This document shows positions 11,101-26,100 of a DNA stretch of 64,000 bases, one piece after another. The stretch comes from Patiria miniata. Taxonomy: Eukaryota > Echinodermata > Asteroidea > Valvatida > Asterinidae. Below the pieces are notes generated by a model. That model saw only the letters and a program-made list of their open reading frames with translations. It searched no databases and was not told the origin of the DNA. The position numbers and the translations under genes were made by a program. The DNA lies in assembly GCF_015706575.1 (NCBI RefSeq), contig NW_024037053.1, positions 2,728,001 to 2,792,000 of the forward strand, written 5' to 3'. The first letter of the stretch is position 1. Each line of letters starts with the position of its first letter.

Positions 11101-14100
11101 TGAGATTCGTCTCGGCCATCCAGCCCGATCCCAGGCAGCACGAACAGCCTGATCGTGTTTAAGGCTGATGGCATTAAGGTCGTCTAAGATCTAGAGGTAT
11201 GTGCGGCACAGGCCTCCTCCATGTCGGAAGTGCTCCGATGGAGCGTGGTAAACTTTGAGCAAAGTGTATTAAAAAAAAGAAAAAAAGAATCCAAAAAAAT
11301 TATTTTCAAAAATAAACCACAAGGGGGCACTGACTATAATAATTTAGAAATGTATTCATTTATATTGCGCAAATTCCATATGAATATGTTCAAATGCGCA
11401 TCACATACAGTTTGTAAGCTATACTCCAAACATGCTCAGAGAGGCCGCATTATGCAGCCGATCCAGGAACACCGGGGCAAGCCCCTTCTCTTTCAGGATA
11501 AGTGTCCTGGGTGTTTGATGTGCATTACACAACGCACAAGACAGTTTAACGTCTCATTGGAAAGAAGCGGGCTTGAAGGAGCCCAATCATGTCTCAGACA
11601 AGCAACCCATCCAACCACTGACCACAGTCAGTGGTGCTAATAACTTGGCAGTTATATACCACTAGCTCTTCCATTGAGCTACCGTACCTGATCGGTCAGA
11701 GTATCAAAAGCATCAAACAAATGAATTACTGATATTGATCCATGCTGTCAGAAGTTACCAGGGTTATATTAAAAGAAGCGATTTTTCTAGCTATCCATGG
11801 AATGCCATTGGAAGCTATTGGGCTGAGTGAGAATTACTGATTACACACACGCATTCAGATACAAATTAGATTTTAATCATTTGAGTCAATTCTGAAACAT
11901 TATTTTTACTATCAGATATTGTGTTTTGAATATGAGGAACAAGTCAACTTTTTTTCCCCCTGAAATATTGATGGCGATTGTTGTCTGTTCCCCTTTGTAA
12001 GTGTTTGTTCATTCATGGAGGTGGGAAAACGTCCATGTATATGTTTCATTGTATTTAATAGGCATTCATCAGTTCATAGAACTGTAAATGATCAGTGGTG
12101 GTTAGCTAAATTTTGTGATCATTTTATTAAAATAGACATTCATGTAACTTGGGAATAGAGTATATCCAAAATAAGTGAAATTTTCTCAGTTATAGTCAAT
12201 AACACGTACTTCATCCCCATGTTATTTTTATGAAATGGAGGAGCCACATATTTCTAAAAATATTTTTTTCTACTTTTCTATTTTTTCTCTCACCCTGTAT
12301 GTACATGTACATTGATTTCATTATAAAAAAAAAAAAAAACCAAACAATTGACCTAAAAATAATGCCCATAAATTGGAGACAGCTTTTGTCATAACGTTGC
12401 TTTTTTTCATAAATCTATCTTTTCTTTATGATCTCTGGCCCGGATCCCCCAAAGATTAACTTTAAATGAAACATATCCTACTGAAACCAATACATGCCAT
12501 CGTCGCACACCTTCAACAAAACAATCTGGTATCCTTGCCACAGGCAGCTGCACCACCAGAACTCTTCAGAAAAAAAGAAAAAAAAACTTACAGCAAGGAT
12601 ATTATGAGCATTCTTCCCAGTAGGGGTAAGCATATCCCCTGCATAGTTCAGATTTCACGAGTGCTTACAGATTTAGGCCGTAATTTTTTTTTTTTTAAGA
12701 AGGACACATTTTTTTCTTCATCATCCCTCCAGTTGCTCAATCCAATCTGTCATCTCTAGAGGTCTTGGAATTGTTAACGCCAAAATGATTTGCAAATATT
12801 TTTTTTTAAGACGGACATAATTTTTCTGACTGTCTTGTCTTTTTTGTTAAATATATATTCCCGTTAGTTTAAAGGCCATGAACATTTTTTCAGTTTAACA
12901 AGATGAAGTGTGGAAAGTCTGTCAAGGAATATCCGTTTCTGTTTTCGTTTCTTCTTCGGTGTAGCATGCTCTATGAAAAGAAGTCTTCCTAAGGCTGTGT
13001 AGGATATCCGAATATCAGAATATTTGATCACCCAGCGAGAATAGTATTTTACCAAACAGAATATTCGGGGAAAAAATGTGAGCTGTCGTGAGAAGATGCC
13101 AAAAAATGTGTATGATGTAATTTTATTTGTATAAGTAGAGAGTATGTATTATTTGTCAAAAGCCGCAGTTTTCTGGACAGCCGTTTTACACACAAAATTT
13201 GAAAGCTTCCGTGAGAAATATTAGCCGTAATTTGCATGTTAAAAATCTTTCAAATACCATCTAGTCAACTATCTCAAAAATATACATCAAAACACTCATT
13301 ATTTTCATAAAAAAGCTTTTACCTAAATATCAATGATTGATTATTTGAATATTTGTTCAAGTTCCAATATTCGAATACTACATTGTTCGAAAAAGCACAG
13401 CACAAACTCTCCCTTTTTTATGAATTAGCAACCTTCTTGATGACATTTGTTTGTTTTCATTGTACATTGTAGCTTATCTGATTTCAGTATAAAAATCATA
13501 TCGCTTACAGTTAACCCCATCTCAGAATAAGTAGTCTAAGATTTTGGAATTTACACGTATTTTTTCAAAATTTGCCCAGAACTTCTGGAAATGAGTGGCT
13601 TCATGGTTAAGAGAAAACACACAGAATAATCTGCCATTCTGTGCTGGAAATGGTACCTCCGACTTGACAGTGATCCAAAGTAAAGCAGACAAGCTCCATG
13701 TCGCTGAGATCAATTAATTGCAGTCCGCAATCGCTGTAACGATCTTTCCCAAAGCAGATGAACCACGTCAAACCGTGGGGAGCCTGCTCCATCACTCGTC
13801 TGCCGAGAATTCTCGTCACCATGACAGCGTCCTCGAAAAAAAAGAAGAAGCGATATGACATCACAGTGTTGATGACGTCAGTGACGTTTACTTTTTTTAT
13901 TCATTATTTTTTTTTGGAGGACTAGTGGGGTTATTCTCATCCCAAGTTCTGTGAAGCGATCGAGCTGAGATGATGCTAGCACATAGTCGTGAGTGACAAG
14001 CGAGCGATTACTTCTATCGGCCAGGTTTTTTTTTAACCAACGCGCGGGGCAGATGTACATGCACATGTATGTGCCTGCCTGACATTTTGATGTATGACTT

Positions 14101-17100
14101 CCTGTGTGTCTCTGATTGCAAAGCTTAGTCATTAGTGGACGCTTTCGCCAGCTGGCTTGAGAAAGAGGGGGGGGGGGGGATGTGCTTGCTATGTATCCCT
14201 CGCCCCTTTTTATTATATACATATAATTCCGGAAACCGGTTTGAACATGATGCCCGTTATCACATTAATGGATGTAACTGTCTATTTAGCAGTGACACTT
14301 TCCTGTAAATATTTCCGGGTGTTGTTGATAATAGTGTCCTCTGTTTAATGGATGATGTTGATATGGGATCTGGCAAGTGGAATTTTTTTACCGAGAACTC
14401 AATGGTGTTGTTTTGCGCACACGCGGTCAAAAACACTTGTAAGAACATTCTGGTATGAACATTGCAAGTGGATTCAATGCTGTGTTTATGTTTGCAGTAA
14501 AGTCTGTCTCGAGCCAATGTGGCCCATCAGGCCGGCGTTTGTCTCCGGTTTCAATAGCATGAAACGACTGAGAATATTTGTATTCCCCCTGGATGGGATG
14601 CTAGTCCATCGCAGGTTACTCCCAGCTAATGCTGGTACCCATTTATACTCCTGGGTGGAGAGAGGCAAGTGGGGATGAAGTGGCTTGCCCAAGGACACAA
14701 CATATATATGGCCAGTGGCTGGATTCGAACCCCTGACCCTCTGACCATCTGATCACGAGTCACAAACCCTAATCGTTAAGCCACACTTTATGAAATTTCT
14801 ACCACTCATTTTAATTATTGTTGGGAAATGCCTCTTCCAAAAAAAGAAAAACCTTCAAAATGTACCCAAAGTTTCAATTTGATTAATATTTATTCAGTCT
14901 TTTGCCGAAGAGCACAAAAAAACCCCAAACCAATGACAGGCAAAACAGCCGTGTGATTTTTGATCCTGTGTATACTGTTATGTAAATATGAAGGATTGCA
15001 CCGTGCACGCGTACTGTCGCGGTTCTGCCTTACACCTGGCTTATTAAAGTGGTGTCTGTTTCTGGGTTAAGATTACCTGAAGCTGTCGCCCCTTTCTGGC
15101 GTATTGACGATAGGGCTTCGTCAGGCTGGCAGACTGAAGGGGGGAGGGGATGATCAGAGTCACAAGATCACATGACTTGCAGGTCCGACTGCGGTTATTG
15201 ATCATATGAGGTTGGGGCTTGACTCGGTAATGCACACTGTGATCTAGTAGGGCCCACTTTAATGGTAGGGATCATTTGTCATTGTGCGGTTTGTTTTTCG
15301 TTTGAAGCAACAAAAGTGCTCAAAATCTAAAGACGGTGCTTATCAAGTAACCCGATGAAGTTTCAGCTCTGTGAATGCTGTTTATTCTGAGAAAACAATT
15401 TTCTAAGATCTCGGTTTCAATTCAAAAGTTGTTGAGTCGTGTTTTGAATTGCGCCCGAAATTGGCATCCGGGATGCATTCTCGTTCAGCTGATTCCAGCT
15501 ATGTGATGTCACATACTTAACGTTTGCGTCGTGTCAACGCTTTTGCGCACCCGTTCATGGATTCGCCGAATTACAAACAACTAACGGTACTAGCAGAAAA
15601 TTTCAAAAAACATCTTTGGAAATGGCCCTCTTTTAATATTTCTTTTCAAAATGACAGCATGCCAGAGGGAATAATTTCAAAGGGAGTTTAGTGCCATTAC
15701 TATCTTTAAACAAGTACACCGTAAGCCTTTCAACAATAATTTGGCAGTTATTTTTTGGACAGCTGCAAATGATATCTTTACCAATGAGAGTATCCAGGAC
15801 ACGATATAGCAATGTGAACGATTTTGTGAAAATGTTATAATGAACTGTCCTTTTTACAGGTATCTGTAATTGTTTTGTACAGTGTAAAAGGTACATTGTA
15901 CAGTGTGGAAGAATAGTTTCTCCATGTTTGGTTCACGTAAACTGTGGAAATATTGTATTTCTGTTGTTGTTTTGTTTTGAGGTGCTTAAAACCTCAGTGT
16001 GAATTTGTGAACCACAATACGTACCTCGGGCCGAAAATCCTGACATTATCACACCCAACACAGCCCTTGAATGCCCCGCAGATCAAATTGTACAAGTCAT
16101 GCAAGCGAGAGCATTCTTCCCACCTCATGTTCGGAGTAGCTCAATAATAACACCGAAGCAGGGAGGGAAAAAAAAATAATTTTTGTCTTTCGGCTCCCAT
16201 TGAATTATTTCTTCTCCCTTGAACTCGGCGAGTACCGCCCGGGGGGGTCGAGGGCAATAATTGGATTCCGGTGGTGGGAATTAAACAGGCTGCCCCACAC
16301 GCAAATCATGTACAGGGGGCCGGGACACTGGCCCCACAGAATGTGTTTAAGTGGATTTTCCACGTCGTCGAACCGCAACATCAAGAAAGTATCACTGTCA
16401 GTGTCACCTTCGAGTGGAAATTCTGGTCACTTTTTAATGTACACTTTCCAATAGGCTTGGGCGACCCAATCACTTTTTGGGTCGTGCCCGATTCTATATA
16501 AGAATCGATTCCAATTTTCCCAGGCGAAAATGACATTGGAAAAACTATCTACAAGGAGTCTTATGTAAACAGCATTTAATTGATAAATCATAAATACTTA
16601 AGACCATTCCTATTGGTTGAGAGCCCCTCATGTGGCCGGTCTTAAACGGATGATAAAGACATGGCTGGCTGGTCTTACAATGTAAACACTTTTCCAGTGT
16701 CACATGAAATTTGGACTCCTAAAAATCCAGTGCCTCTTTTCGTTTTATTGGTTGAACGTTCACAATCCTTCGGCTCGGGTAATTATCAGCACCCAGACTC
16801 CAAGCGGTCTTAAACAGAGTGATTAAAACCTCCAAAGCACATTTTATTCCCTTATTAAATGTCATCAAGACCTCTCATTAATGTCTTTGTAGAACTATAT
16901 ACTTCGTAACATTTGATATACATGTACATGAAAATGAGGCAAGAGATATTTTACACAAAAGCCCTCTGATGGTGACGATATCATCTATAATTCCAACATC
17001 ATACATTTGCAATGAGCGATTGCAGAGACCACAGATTGTTCAAAATCAGTGCGTGCTATGAGCCAAAGCCATACACACGACCATCGCTTCGGCTTTGCTC

Positions 17101-20100
17101 ATAAATGCCGCCGAGCCGCGAACCATAAAACCCTCGCGACAATGTTTGTCTTTTCAAGTGGGGCGTAAAACACTCGGAGAAACCATAACAAGTCTGAAAA
17201 CCCCCGCAATTCCCATTAGCTTAACTGTTTCTGTGAGGGGACATGTACCGATACCGACGATTAATAAATGGATTACTGTTGTAGTACAGTCCAGTCCGAG
17301 CCTGCCTCTTAAACGAAAACTCCGCTGGTCGGTTATTTTCTTAGGCCTGTAGCTGCGGAGGCTGTGGCGTCACCGCGCGGTGAGGTTATCTCGGCCCAAA
17401 TGCATTCCAGCAGCTACGCCACATCGGGAAACCAGGTGATTTATTCATAGAGCCCGATCACACCCCGGAGGTGACTGCTAACACATCAAGCCCAGCCCCT
17501 TCATGCCCCCCACACCTCCTCTCCGTCTTCAATATCATTGGCATTAATCAAGGCACACATGCATGAAAAACAAAACGGGCATCGGTGCAGGCTAAAGACC
17601 TGGGCTCATTTCATACATGTAGCTCGGCTGTGCATTTAAAAAGGGGCTTAGCGCAGAAAAAAACTGGCTGAGCAAAAATAGACGCTTGCATGGCGAGTGT
17701 CTATGATATATGAGTGGAGATTATGCAAAACAAGCACCGTGTCTTGATTTCCAGATTCTGACCATTCGGTGGGCTCCTTCTATATCGCGTCTTCGGTAAC
17801 CGAATGCTGTATGACAATACATGGCAGCTACCGGTATAAACCAGTCAACTGCTTTGGTCGAATTTCTGCTCTAAATGATGTCACAACTTCTAAAGGTGGA
17901 TCTGATTGGCTAGAGCGCATGCTGGATATATCGGATGTTGTAGCCTGCTCTAAACACACCAAATATCTGACTTATGGCAACTGTGTCTGCTTTGTGTGCC
18001 TGCACTTACCTGCGTCGCTTGAAAATGATTGTCTGTCAGTAAAGAATCATACCGTACATTGCAGTGGCGTAAATCTGTGCCGGCGAATTGGGGGGGGGGG
18101 GGATGGGGATGACCAAAATCCTAAAATTGCCCTGCCGTGGAAATTCAAAAAGGGGGGGGGTGGGGGTGGGGGGGGGGGGGGCTGGACACCAGATTATACT
18201 AGGGACACTTCAGGATAAAGATGTACATGTATATCAATATGTATACTCATGCTTACATTTTTAAAGCTTTGGTACTTTGTTTCTCCACTTTCCAGTGCTA
18301 TTGAATACATTTTAGTTGTTGGGACGTTTGAAAAATACCTCAAAATCTGCCCTTTTTTTCTCATCACAAAAAAGTGGGGGGATGATTCAATAGCCCATCC
18401 CCCCTGATCAAAAAGTGGGGGAGGGATATATACCCCCCATCCCCCCGGGTTTAACGCCCCTGGTACATTGGGCCTACACATGTGTGTGATTGACCACAAA
18501 CCACAAGCACATTTTTTACGTCGGTCGTACCGGACACTAACTCTGCAATAATATTGCCCCGCATGAATTTCTTAACTGTTCCATTTATTTTTCAGTTTAG
18601 TTCAGGTTTTTCATAAGTTGGCTTAACCCAACCGACCCGACCCCAAAAAATGCAAATGCTAAACTAAAACCGACCTGACCCAACTGAAATGATGGAAAAA
18701 CTGACCCGACCGACCCATAACCGACTTTGGGTCAGGTCGGGTCGAGTTGGTTTTTCGGGTCGGTTTTGGGTTTCGGGTTGGCTTTGCACAACATTAATAC
18801 CATAGTACATGCATATTCACAGTTATTCAGAATTTCTGTTTCTCCTTACGAGTGAGGCTGCGAGGCAGGTGCATGTTATATCGATTGTTTCCACGGAGGG
18901 TGTCGTTCTAAAACGTCGTCTCCACTCAGATGTCTACACACGATGCGATGACGCGGTTATTTTGATTATCATTTGTGACAGGACGCTCAGTGTCAGCGCG
19001 ATGTGTTGGTAATTGGTTTTACACTGTCTACATTATTAAAGGAGTTATGATACACTGCAAAGGAGTTATGATACACTGCAAAAAGTTTTTTTTGTATTTC
19101 CTTACGTTTATTTTTAATTTCATTGAATCATTTCATGGGCTACATAACTGTACGGTACTTTAAAGGCATAATGACAAATATATTGAAAGCATTGAATACA
19201 TGCAGATGTTTAATTGAAATACGGTACAACATAATTTGCTTTCGTTGTAACTTTCAGAAATGTTTGCTGCAGTTTATTCGGCTTTCCATGACAAGTTATG
19301 GCCGTTCAAGTTCTCATTTATCGACATGTCAAACAAGTAAAATACTGAGAAAAGGCCTTTAATGTTTGGAGTTTGGTCTTCGTGAAGATGAACTATGCCA
19401 ATTAGTTTTTCCTTAAAAAAAGGGGGGAAAAAACGATTTTGTTCCCTGATATTCATATTATTTCTTTAAAATACGTGTAATACATACCGGTACATGAATC
19501 AATTATTACAAATATCAAAAAATTGAAAAAATTGGCGAAACTTCACTCAATTTTTTTCTTCTCAACTTTTCCTCCTCTGTGGCCTGTGCCCAGTTCTGTC
19601 TCATTTTGCAAGAATGACTCACATTTCATGATATGTTTTCAGCAGTTTCATTTTTTGCATATTTGCAAATGGTGTCTATGATACCTTTAATCACTTCATG
19701 CCAAAGAAACCGGCAAGCCAACATCGGCCTGATCCGTAGAGACTTGATAAATCTTGTACCTTATCCGATCAAGGTTGATCAATTCCACACCAGATTGGTG
19801 TCCTAGAAATCTGGCATCTCTTACACTTCTTGTTTTTTATTAAGTTTATAACTGAAGTGAAGCACATTTTTGACCTGGATAAAATGAGATAACTAGAACG
19901 TCATAATTGCTTACAGACACATACCCCCAGACATCTGCGATATTTATCTTTGAAACATGGTGTGTGGGACTTTGAGTGCAGGGTGGAGGCATACGCATTT
20001 AGGCACACCATTTAGTCATGCTTATCCTAAATTAGAATATGTGTCATTCTATAAATGTAGAGTCCAAAGTTTGACATATTTCATGTTCCATTTACCTTGA

Positions 20101-23100
20101 TACTTAGTAATTTGTCACTCAAGTAACATTATAGGAATGACTTCAAATGATATTTTTCATTTGTTGGGTAGTTTGCTATTCATAATCACTCTTCAAGGGC
20201 GACTGCATTAAAGGTAGAGCCGATCATTTGCAGCTATCCAAAAAGAAACTGAACAAATTATTGTTGAAAAGCTTGCTTGGTTTGCAGATAGCAATGCAGG
20301 CATGCTACTTTTCCTCAGATCAGCTGATCTCCTCTTTTTGTACTTCCCATGTGTGCCATTAAAAATTAAAAAAAAACTGCACAAAGTCTTGGACAGATTT
20401 GAATTTCCTCTTTTTTTGTGACTTCCCAGTTGCATGCCTGGTAATGGCACTAAACTCCCTGTGAAATTGTTCTTTCTGGCATGCTGTCATTTTGAAAAAA
20501 CAACAACAGAAGACGGTGTTATTTCCAAAGATGTGTCAAGTGACACATTTTTGGAAATATCTGTGAATCCAGCCCCATACATTCTAATTTGTAGTTGGTT
20601 TGCAATTGGGCAAATCCATGAATGGGTGACAACCGACTGAATGAGAATCATGTCCCAAATGCTGATTTCAGAATTGTGTCACGAGAGGGCGAAATTCAAA
20701 CTATGACCTGGCAACTTTACAATTGAAACAAGAACCAGAATATTGTCTAATGAGGCATGCAACTTTTCCTCGGATAAGCTGATTTCCTCGTTTTTCACTT
20801 CTCACTTATGGCATTCAAAACTGAAAAACACTGTATAAAGTCTTGTAAAGATTGGAGTTTCCTCGTTTTTTGTTTCTTCCAAGTTGCATGCCTGTGTCTT
20901 TAATGTTTGTTTTTTTTTTTTTTTTGTTTTTTTAAATAGGCCTGTACAGCATTCACAGAGCTAACATTCTTCAGCTTAGTTATTAAGCATCTGGTTTAAG
21001 ATAGATTTTGAGAACAATTACAAAAACTTACCTATAAAAACATAAGTCCAATGTTTATTTTCGGAAAGTAACATTAGAGCAATGCTTACAGAATGTCAAA
21101 CATACATGTACAAACAAGGATACAAGTAAATAGCGTTTGTAATCAAATACACCCCTCTCTGTTTCCTGCGTCGGCGCGCATCACTTTACAAATCACTCAC
21201 ATGTAAGTGTATGTGTCCATGCCCATGCATTCATCCATTTCGTGCAAATGAATCAAATGTCTCGCGTCTCGGGACCGGGACTCGGACTCCACCCCAGTGA
21301 CTTGACTGCGATACTATTGTCTTGTTTACAGTTTGGATACATGTATGAGTCGCATTACATTCTCTCCCTCAGGCAAGTAGACAAAGTGCGAGAGGTGTAA
21401 CACCAGCTTCAGATGAAATACTCTGATACAAACAAGAGAAAGATATCAAGGTTTTATGATATTTTATCAGGATTCCCTTTTGAAATCTTGAATATTAGTG
21501 GAAATCCTGATGTTTTCCCGTGAAAGTGTTTTTACCTAAAAACGTTTAGACCAAACGAAAAAGGTGTTTATTATTATGGGATATTGTGCCTTTGAGAGAC
21601 ATTCCCATTGGTTTGTGCACACATTTTTGTCCAACTTTAATGACACTTACCCCATTTTTCCCAAATCTTACCCCCACGAATTTTGATATATTTTTTTGTT
21701 TTGGGCCATGAGCAAGGGATCTAGCCTATTTGCAACAGAAAAAAATTTGCCTCTAAATAGGAGTTATTACATTAGGGGAAAAATTGAAATGTTTCCCTAC
21801 TGTCCTTTATCTCCCAAAGGTATAACTTAAAAATGTCTCCTTAAGGGTACATAAACAGGAATTTAGGGTCGCCTTTATGCAACTTAATACAAACATATAT
21901 CATGACCCTACATTGATCTGGGGCCTGTGGCGATCCTCAAATCCTCCGTCGATTATTTCATAAGTTTTCGTTTTTCACCAATGTCACTCCAGAGATTTTT
22001 AAGTGGCCTGAATGATCATCAATTCCGCCTTTCAAAAATCTGTTGACGTCCAAGGTTTCCCATACACTGCTACCCTGGAAGTATTGATTTCAATCCTGAC
22101 TTCAATTTGATATTTGGTGTCATAACACTCATCGCCTTGGCCATGGGGGCGTTTGGGGAAAAACATGTTTACAGCCGAGACTAGCTCAGTAGCCTTTAAT
22201 TCTTTGAGTTTTGACTGGAAAGCGTACCTTGTGATTTTTTTTGTCCGGACGCAGTTCACTGAGAGCAAAACTTTTTCACTAAAAAAAAAGTACTGAACTT
22301 TGAAGAAGATAATGATAATGAGTATTATGATGATAAATATATTATGGTGATGATGCGTTATTGAAATACATGAATAAATGAATAAATTATGCACATACAA
22401 TCATGTCTCATAAATTTTTTATTGAGAACGTCACCCATAGTGAAAAAAAAAAAAAAAAATTACTTCAATGCTTGCACGTGAGCCAGAACTTTATGCTTAA
22501 TAACAGCTTGACACTCTTGATGCAGTTTACATTACTATGCCCGTTACCTGCCATGGGAAAGCATTATACATCTCTCTTGCAAAACAGCCTTTGCAGGTGT
22601 TGCTTAGTGTTACAATTTGTCATTGTCTTTTAAAGGTATTAAATTGTACCGTACAACATTTGCTTTTGCTGTAATTTTCAGAAATGGATGGATAAGGTAG
22701 TAGTTTATAGAAAATATTGTTACACTGACCTGTTTAGAATTTTGTGTTCATAGATGCTTGAAAAACCACGAAAAAAATGCTGTCCTGTAGTCTGGTGCCT
22801 GACCCTACTTCAGACAAAACAGAGCAATTACTAGATGTCAGGGAACCAGACTAACTGGCTTGCACCTGTTCACAGATGTGTAACCGATTGGAAACAAAAT
22901 GCGGACTAACAGAATTTGGTAAATTGGGGGCAGCATTTGAAAAAAATGTCCGTTTTCCAACGATGGTCAGCCGACCATTGTTGGAAATTGATACAAAAAT
23001 TCTGATTTTCTTGAAAATGACAGCAAACCAGGTGGCATGATTTCACAGGATGCTTGAGACTATTATTGACTTGTAGTCAAGTAAGGTATTTCATAATAAT

Positions 23101-26100
23101 ATGATTTTTTATTTTTTTATTTTAGCAAATGTTAATATTACCTTTAATCAACAGAAATTGTGACTTCACCAGCACTGCATGCTCTGTGCTTTCAGGAAAA
23201 CACTGCTTATGATGATAGCTTTTTTTAAAATAATGATTGACATACTTTTTTAAATTTTATGTTTGTCTTGCAGTTCACGTTCTAGCCAAGACAATACAGG
23301 GGACATCAGAGAGTCTGGGCGGAGGTTTTGACTATGACCAGTCCTGGATCTGTGCAATGTAAGTTATTCCATCAAAAAAGCATGAAGTTACTCGGCTTAA
23401 AACATACTTGTAGTTCCTGTTTCCCCTCAAATGCTGTGCTTGTTAAAAGTAGAGTCCATCATTTGCAGCTATCCAAAAAGTAACTGACAAAATTATTGTT
23501 CAAAAAGCTGACTTGATTTAAAGATAGTAATGGCAATAACCCCCCTGTGAAATTATTTTGAGGAAAACATTAAAAGAAGGCCATTTCCAAAGATGTGTCA
23601 AGTGACGCATTTTTGGAAATTTCCATTAGTAGTTGGTTTCTTAATGTGGCGAATCCGTGAATGGATGGGCGCAAGCATTGACACGACGCACCCAGGTGAG
23701 GTTGCTATTATTCATCCGTTCAGTGCATGACATCGCGTAGCTGCAATCGGCTGAATGAGAATGTGTCACGGATGCTGATTTCGGGCGCAATTAAAAATAT
23801 GACTCGGCATCGTTTGAATTGAAATCGAGATGCTTTACTGAGCTAAGCACCATGAGCGCACCATTCTCCAAATAAGGAGATGGTTACGACTACCCGTGAG
23901 AGTCACATACCATAACATAACTAGAGGGTGTTTAAAATTGTTGAACAAAATCGTAGGAAATTTGTAATGTTTGACTTGTTTTGACTTTTCGACTGAAAGG
24001 TACCGGTATTATACTAGGAATAAATATGTGCTTGGCCAGAGCTTATGTTCTTCACCTTCGTCTCGGACCATTATCAGCGTCCAGTCCCTGAGCAGGTCTT
24101 AAGCTTACTTGTTTAAAATGCGGCCAAGCATAATTGTTCCCTTATTTAAATCACGAGTAATCTTGATTAATACTGGTGTTATGATCTGAAATGCACTTGT
24201 GCATACCAATGAAAATGTATATTTCTGTGGTTGCTACTCAATCCTATCAGCCTTTGCCATTCACCCTGCTTTGTTTATCAGAATCCAACAATATTAAGGC
24301 GAGATGAACACTTATTCCCTGCAGAATCCACAACTGATCTTATTCAAGCAAAAAGCTGCCAAAAAAAAAAAAAAAAAAAAAAAATTCAATCAATGCATTC
24401 TTTTGTTGCGTTCAGCACAGCTGGAGTTGGATTAGCAAAAATTAAGTAATTGACATGAAAGAATCTAAGGCCAACATTTAAATTCCAAGTAAAGAAAAAA
24501 GAAAAAGTAAATAAGAAGCAAAAACATATCACATTTAGCACGAATTCATCACCGACCAAAATCCCCCCCAAAAGAATCCAGTACCGTGCCGTCTGACTGA
24601 CCAGAAAGAGAAAAACAGATTCAAGCATGTGATCTCCCTCGGGGGAAAGTGGCATTATACAGCCAGCGATAAAAAAGATGACGAGACCTCAAGATTAGTT
24701 ACTAGCCTGCGGGCGTTCAGGCCGCTTCATTCTTTCCCTCGTATTCCTTTCTCTTTCTGCCTCCTTCTTTTTCTTCTTCTCTTCTTTGCTTTCGTGGAGC
24801 GTTCCAGCACATTACGTTCCATTGATCGTGCTCTTGTTACTCGCTCGTGGACGGGGAAAGTATTCATCATGAAAAAAAAAATGGATACAACATGACAACA
24901 GTGGGGAATATCTGTTGGCTATCTCCCTAGTTGAAAAAGCTTTTTGGTTGATAAGAATATCTTAAGTCTTTATCAAATGCTCTGTTGTTTCCCAAAGAAT
25001 TCACTTTATTCTAAAGTGAAAAATTCACTCCATCTTTCTTAAAGTAAAGAAGGGACAATTAAAGATCAAAAATATGAAATTTATTCAATTGAAAAAGCTT
25101 GAGAAAGCTTTTGGGTTGATAAGAATTTCTGAAACGTTTTTGAGGATGCTCTCTCATTTCCATATTGAGTAAAAATTAATTCAATTGAAAAGCTTTTTTT
25201 TGGTCGATAAGGGCAAAAAAAATTCTACTTCCGATTACATGGCATTCAAAAATAGGGTAGGTACATAGGGAATTTTTTTGGTGGCAAATTGTTTTGTACT
25301 GTACAACTATATGGAGGCATCTGCGTGTAGTCAAGGGTAAAAGGGAGTAATTGACGGTTTTGGGCATTTTTCCCCTAATTTTTCCCATAAACAAATTAGA
25401 GTAGGGGCTGTCAGAACAGGGTTGGTAGGGAAACTGGAAGCAGAACTATTTTTTTGGCCTAAGTCTCTTAAGAATGCTCCTTTTTTCAGAGAGTGAAAAT
25501 GTAATCTACCGGGGTATTCAACTTAAGTGAAAAATCATTTTGTCCATCTGGAACTACATGTAGCAACAATATGATTACAAGAATGTAATTCATTCAATTG
25601 AAAAAGCGTGAGAAAGATTGTTGGTTGATAAGAATTTCTGAAGCATTTTTGAAGATCCTTGTTTATATTCAGAGCCTGAAAATGCACTATATTCCAGTAC
25701 AAATTTACTAGGTCTGTTTGAAACTAGGAAGAGGATGATTATAAGAATGAAAATCATTCAAATGGGAAAGCTCGAGAGAGTTTTTTGGATTGATGAGAAT
25801 TTCTGAAGTATTTTAAGGACGCTTTATTTTCTTTGATGATTCGTTGTTGTGTAAGCACATGGCAGTAAGCCAATGAGCAACCCTTTCTCGAGGGTGCATA
25901 GTTCCCCAATACTGACGTTCCCCGAAATCCTTACCATATACATTGTAACTCTAACCCCAACCCAAACCCTAACCCTAACCCTAATCCTAAGTATTTCGGA
26001 GAACATCGGTATTGGGGAACATAGGTATTGGGGAACATTGGGTAGACCTTCTTTCTCACCAATGTTTTCAATGAGCAAATTTTGGGTTCACAATTTGAAC

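Larger units (their letters stand above)
20208..21030 (+). mobile_element. TTAA-A element carrying two hAT-D inserts
   Basis: Begins TTAAAGGTAGAGCCGATC and follows the family, interrupted at 20294-20439 and 20750-20893 by hAT-D. The right end (AGATTTTGAGAACAATTAC) is worn and the closing TTAA was not found. Confidence 0.75.

Noticed and set aside
17769-18218. 149-residue plus-strand frame ending in a glycine run
   Set aside because: The glycine tail is a poly-G tract of a mobile element; the rest shows no domain.
25966-25983. Ancient chromosome end or fusion point
   Set aside because: Few units, placed inside an inverted-repeat element with a short target duplication.
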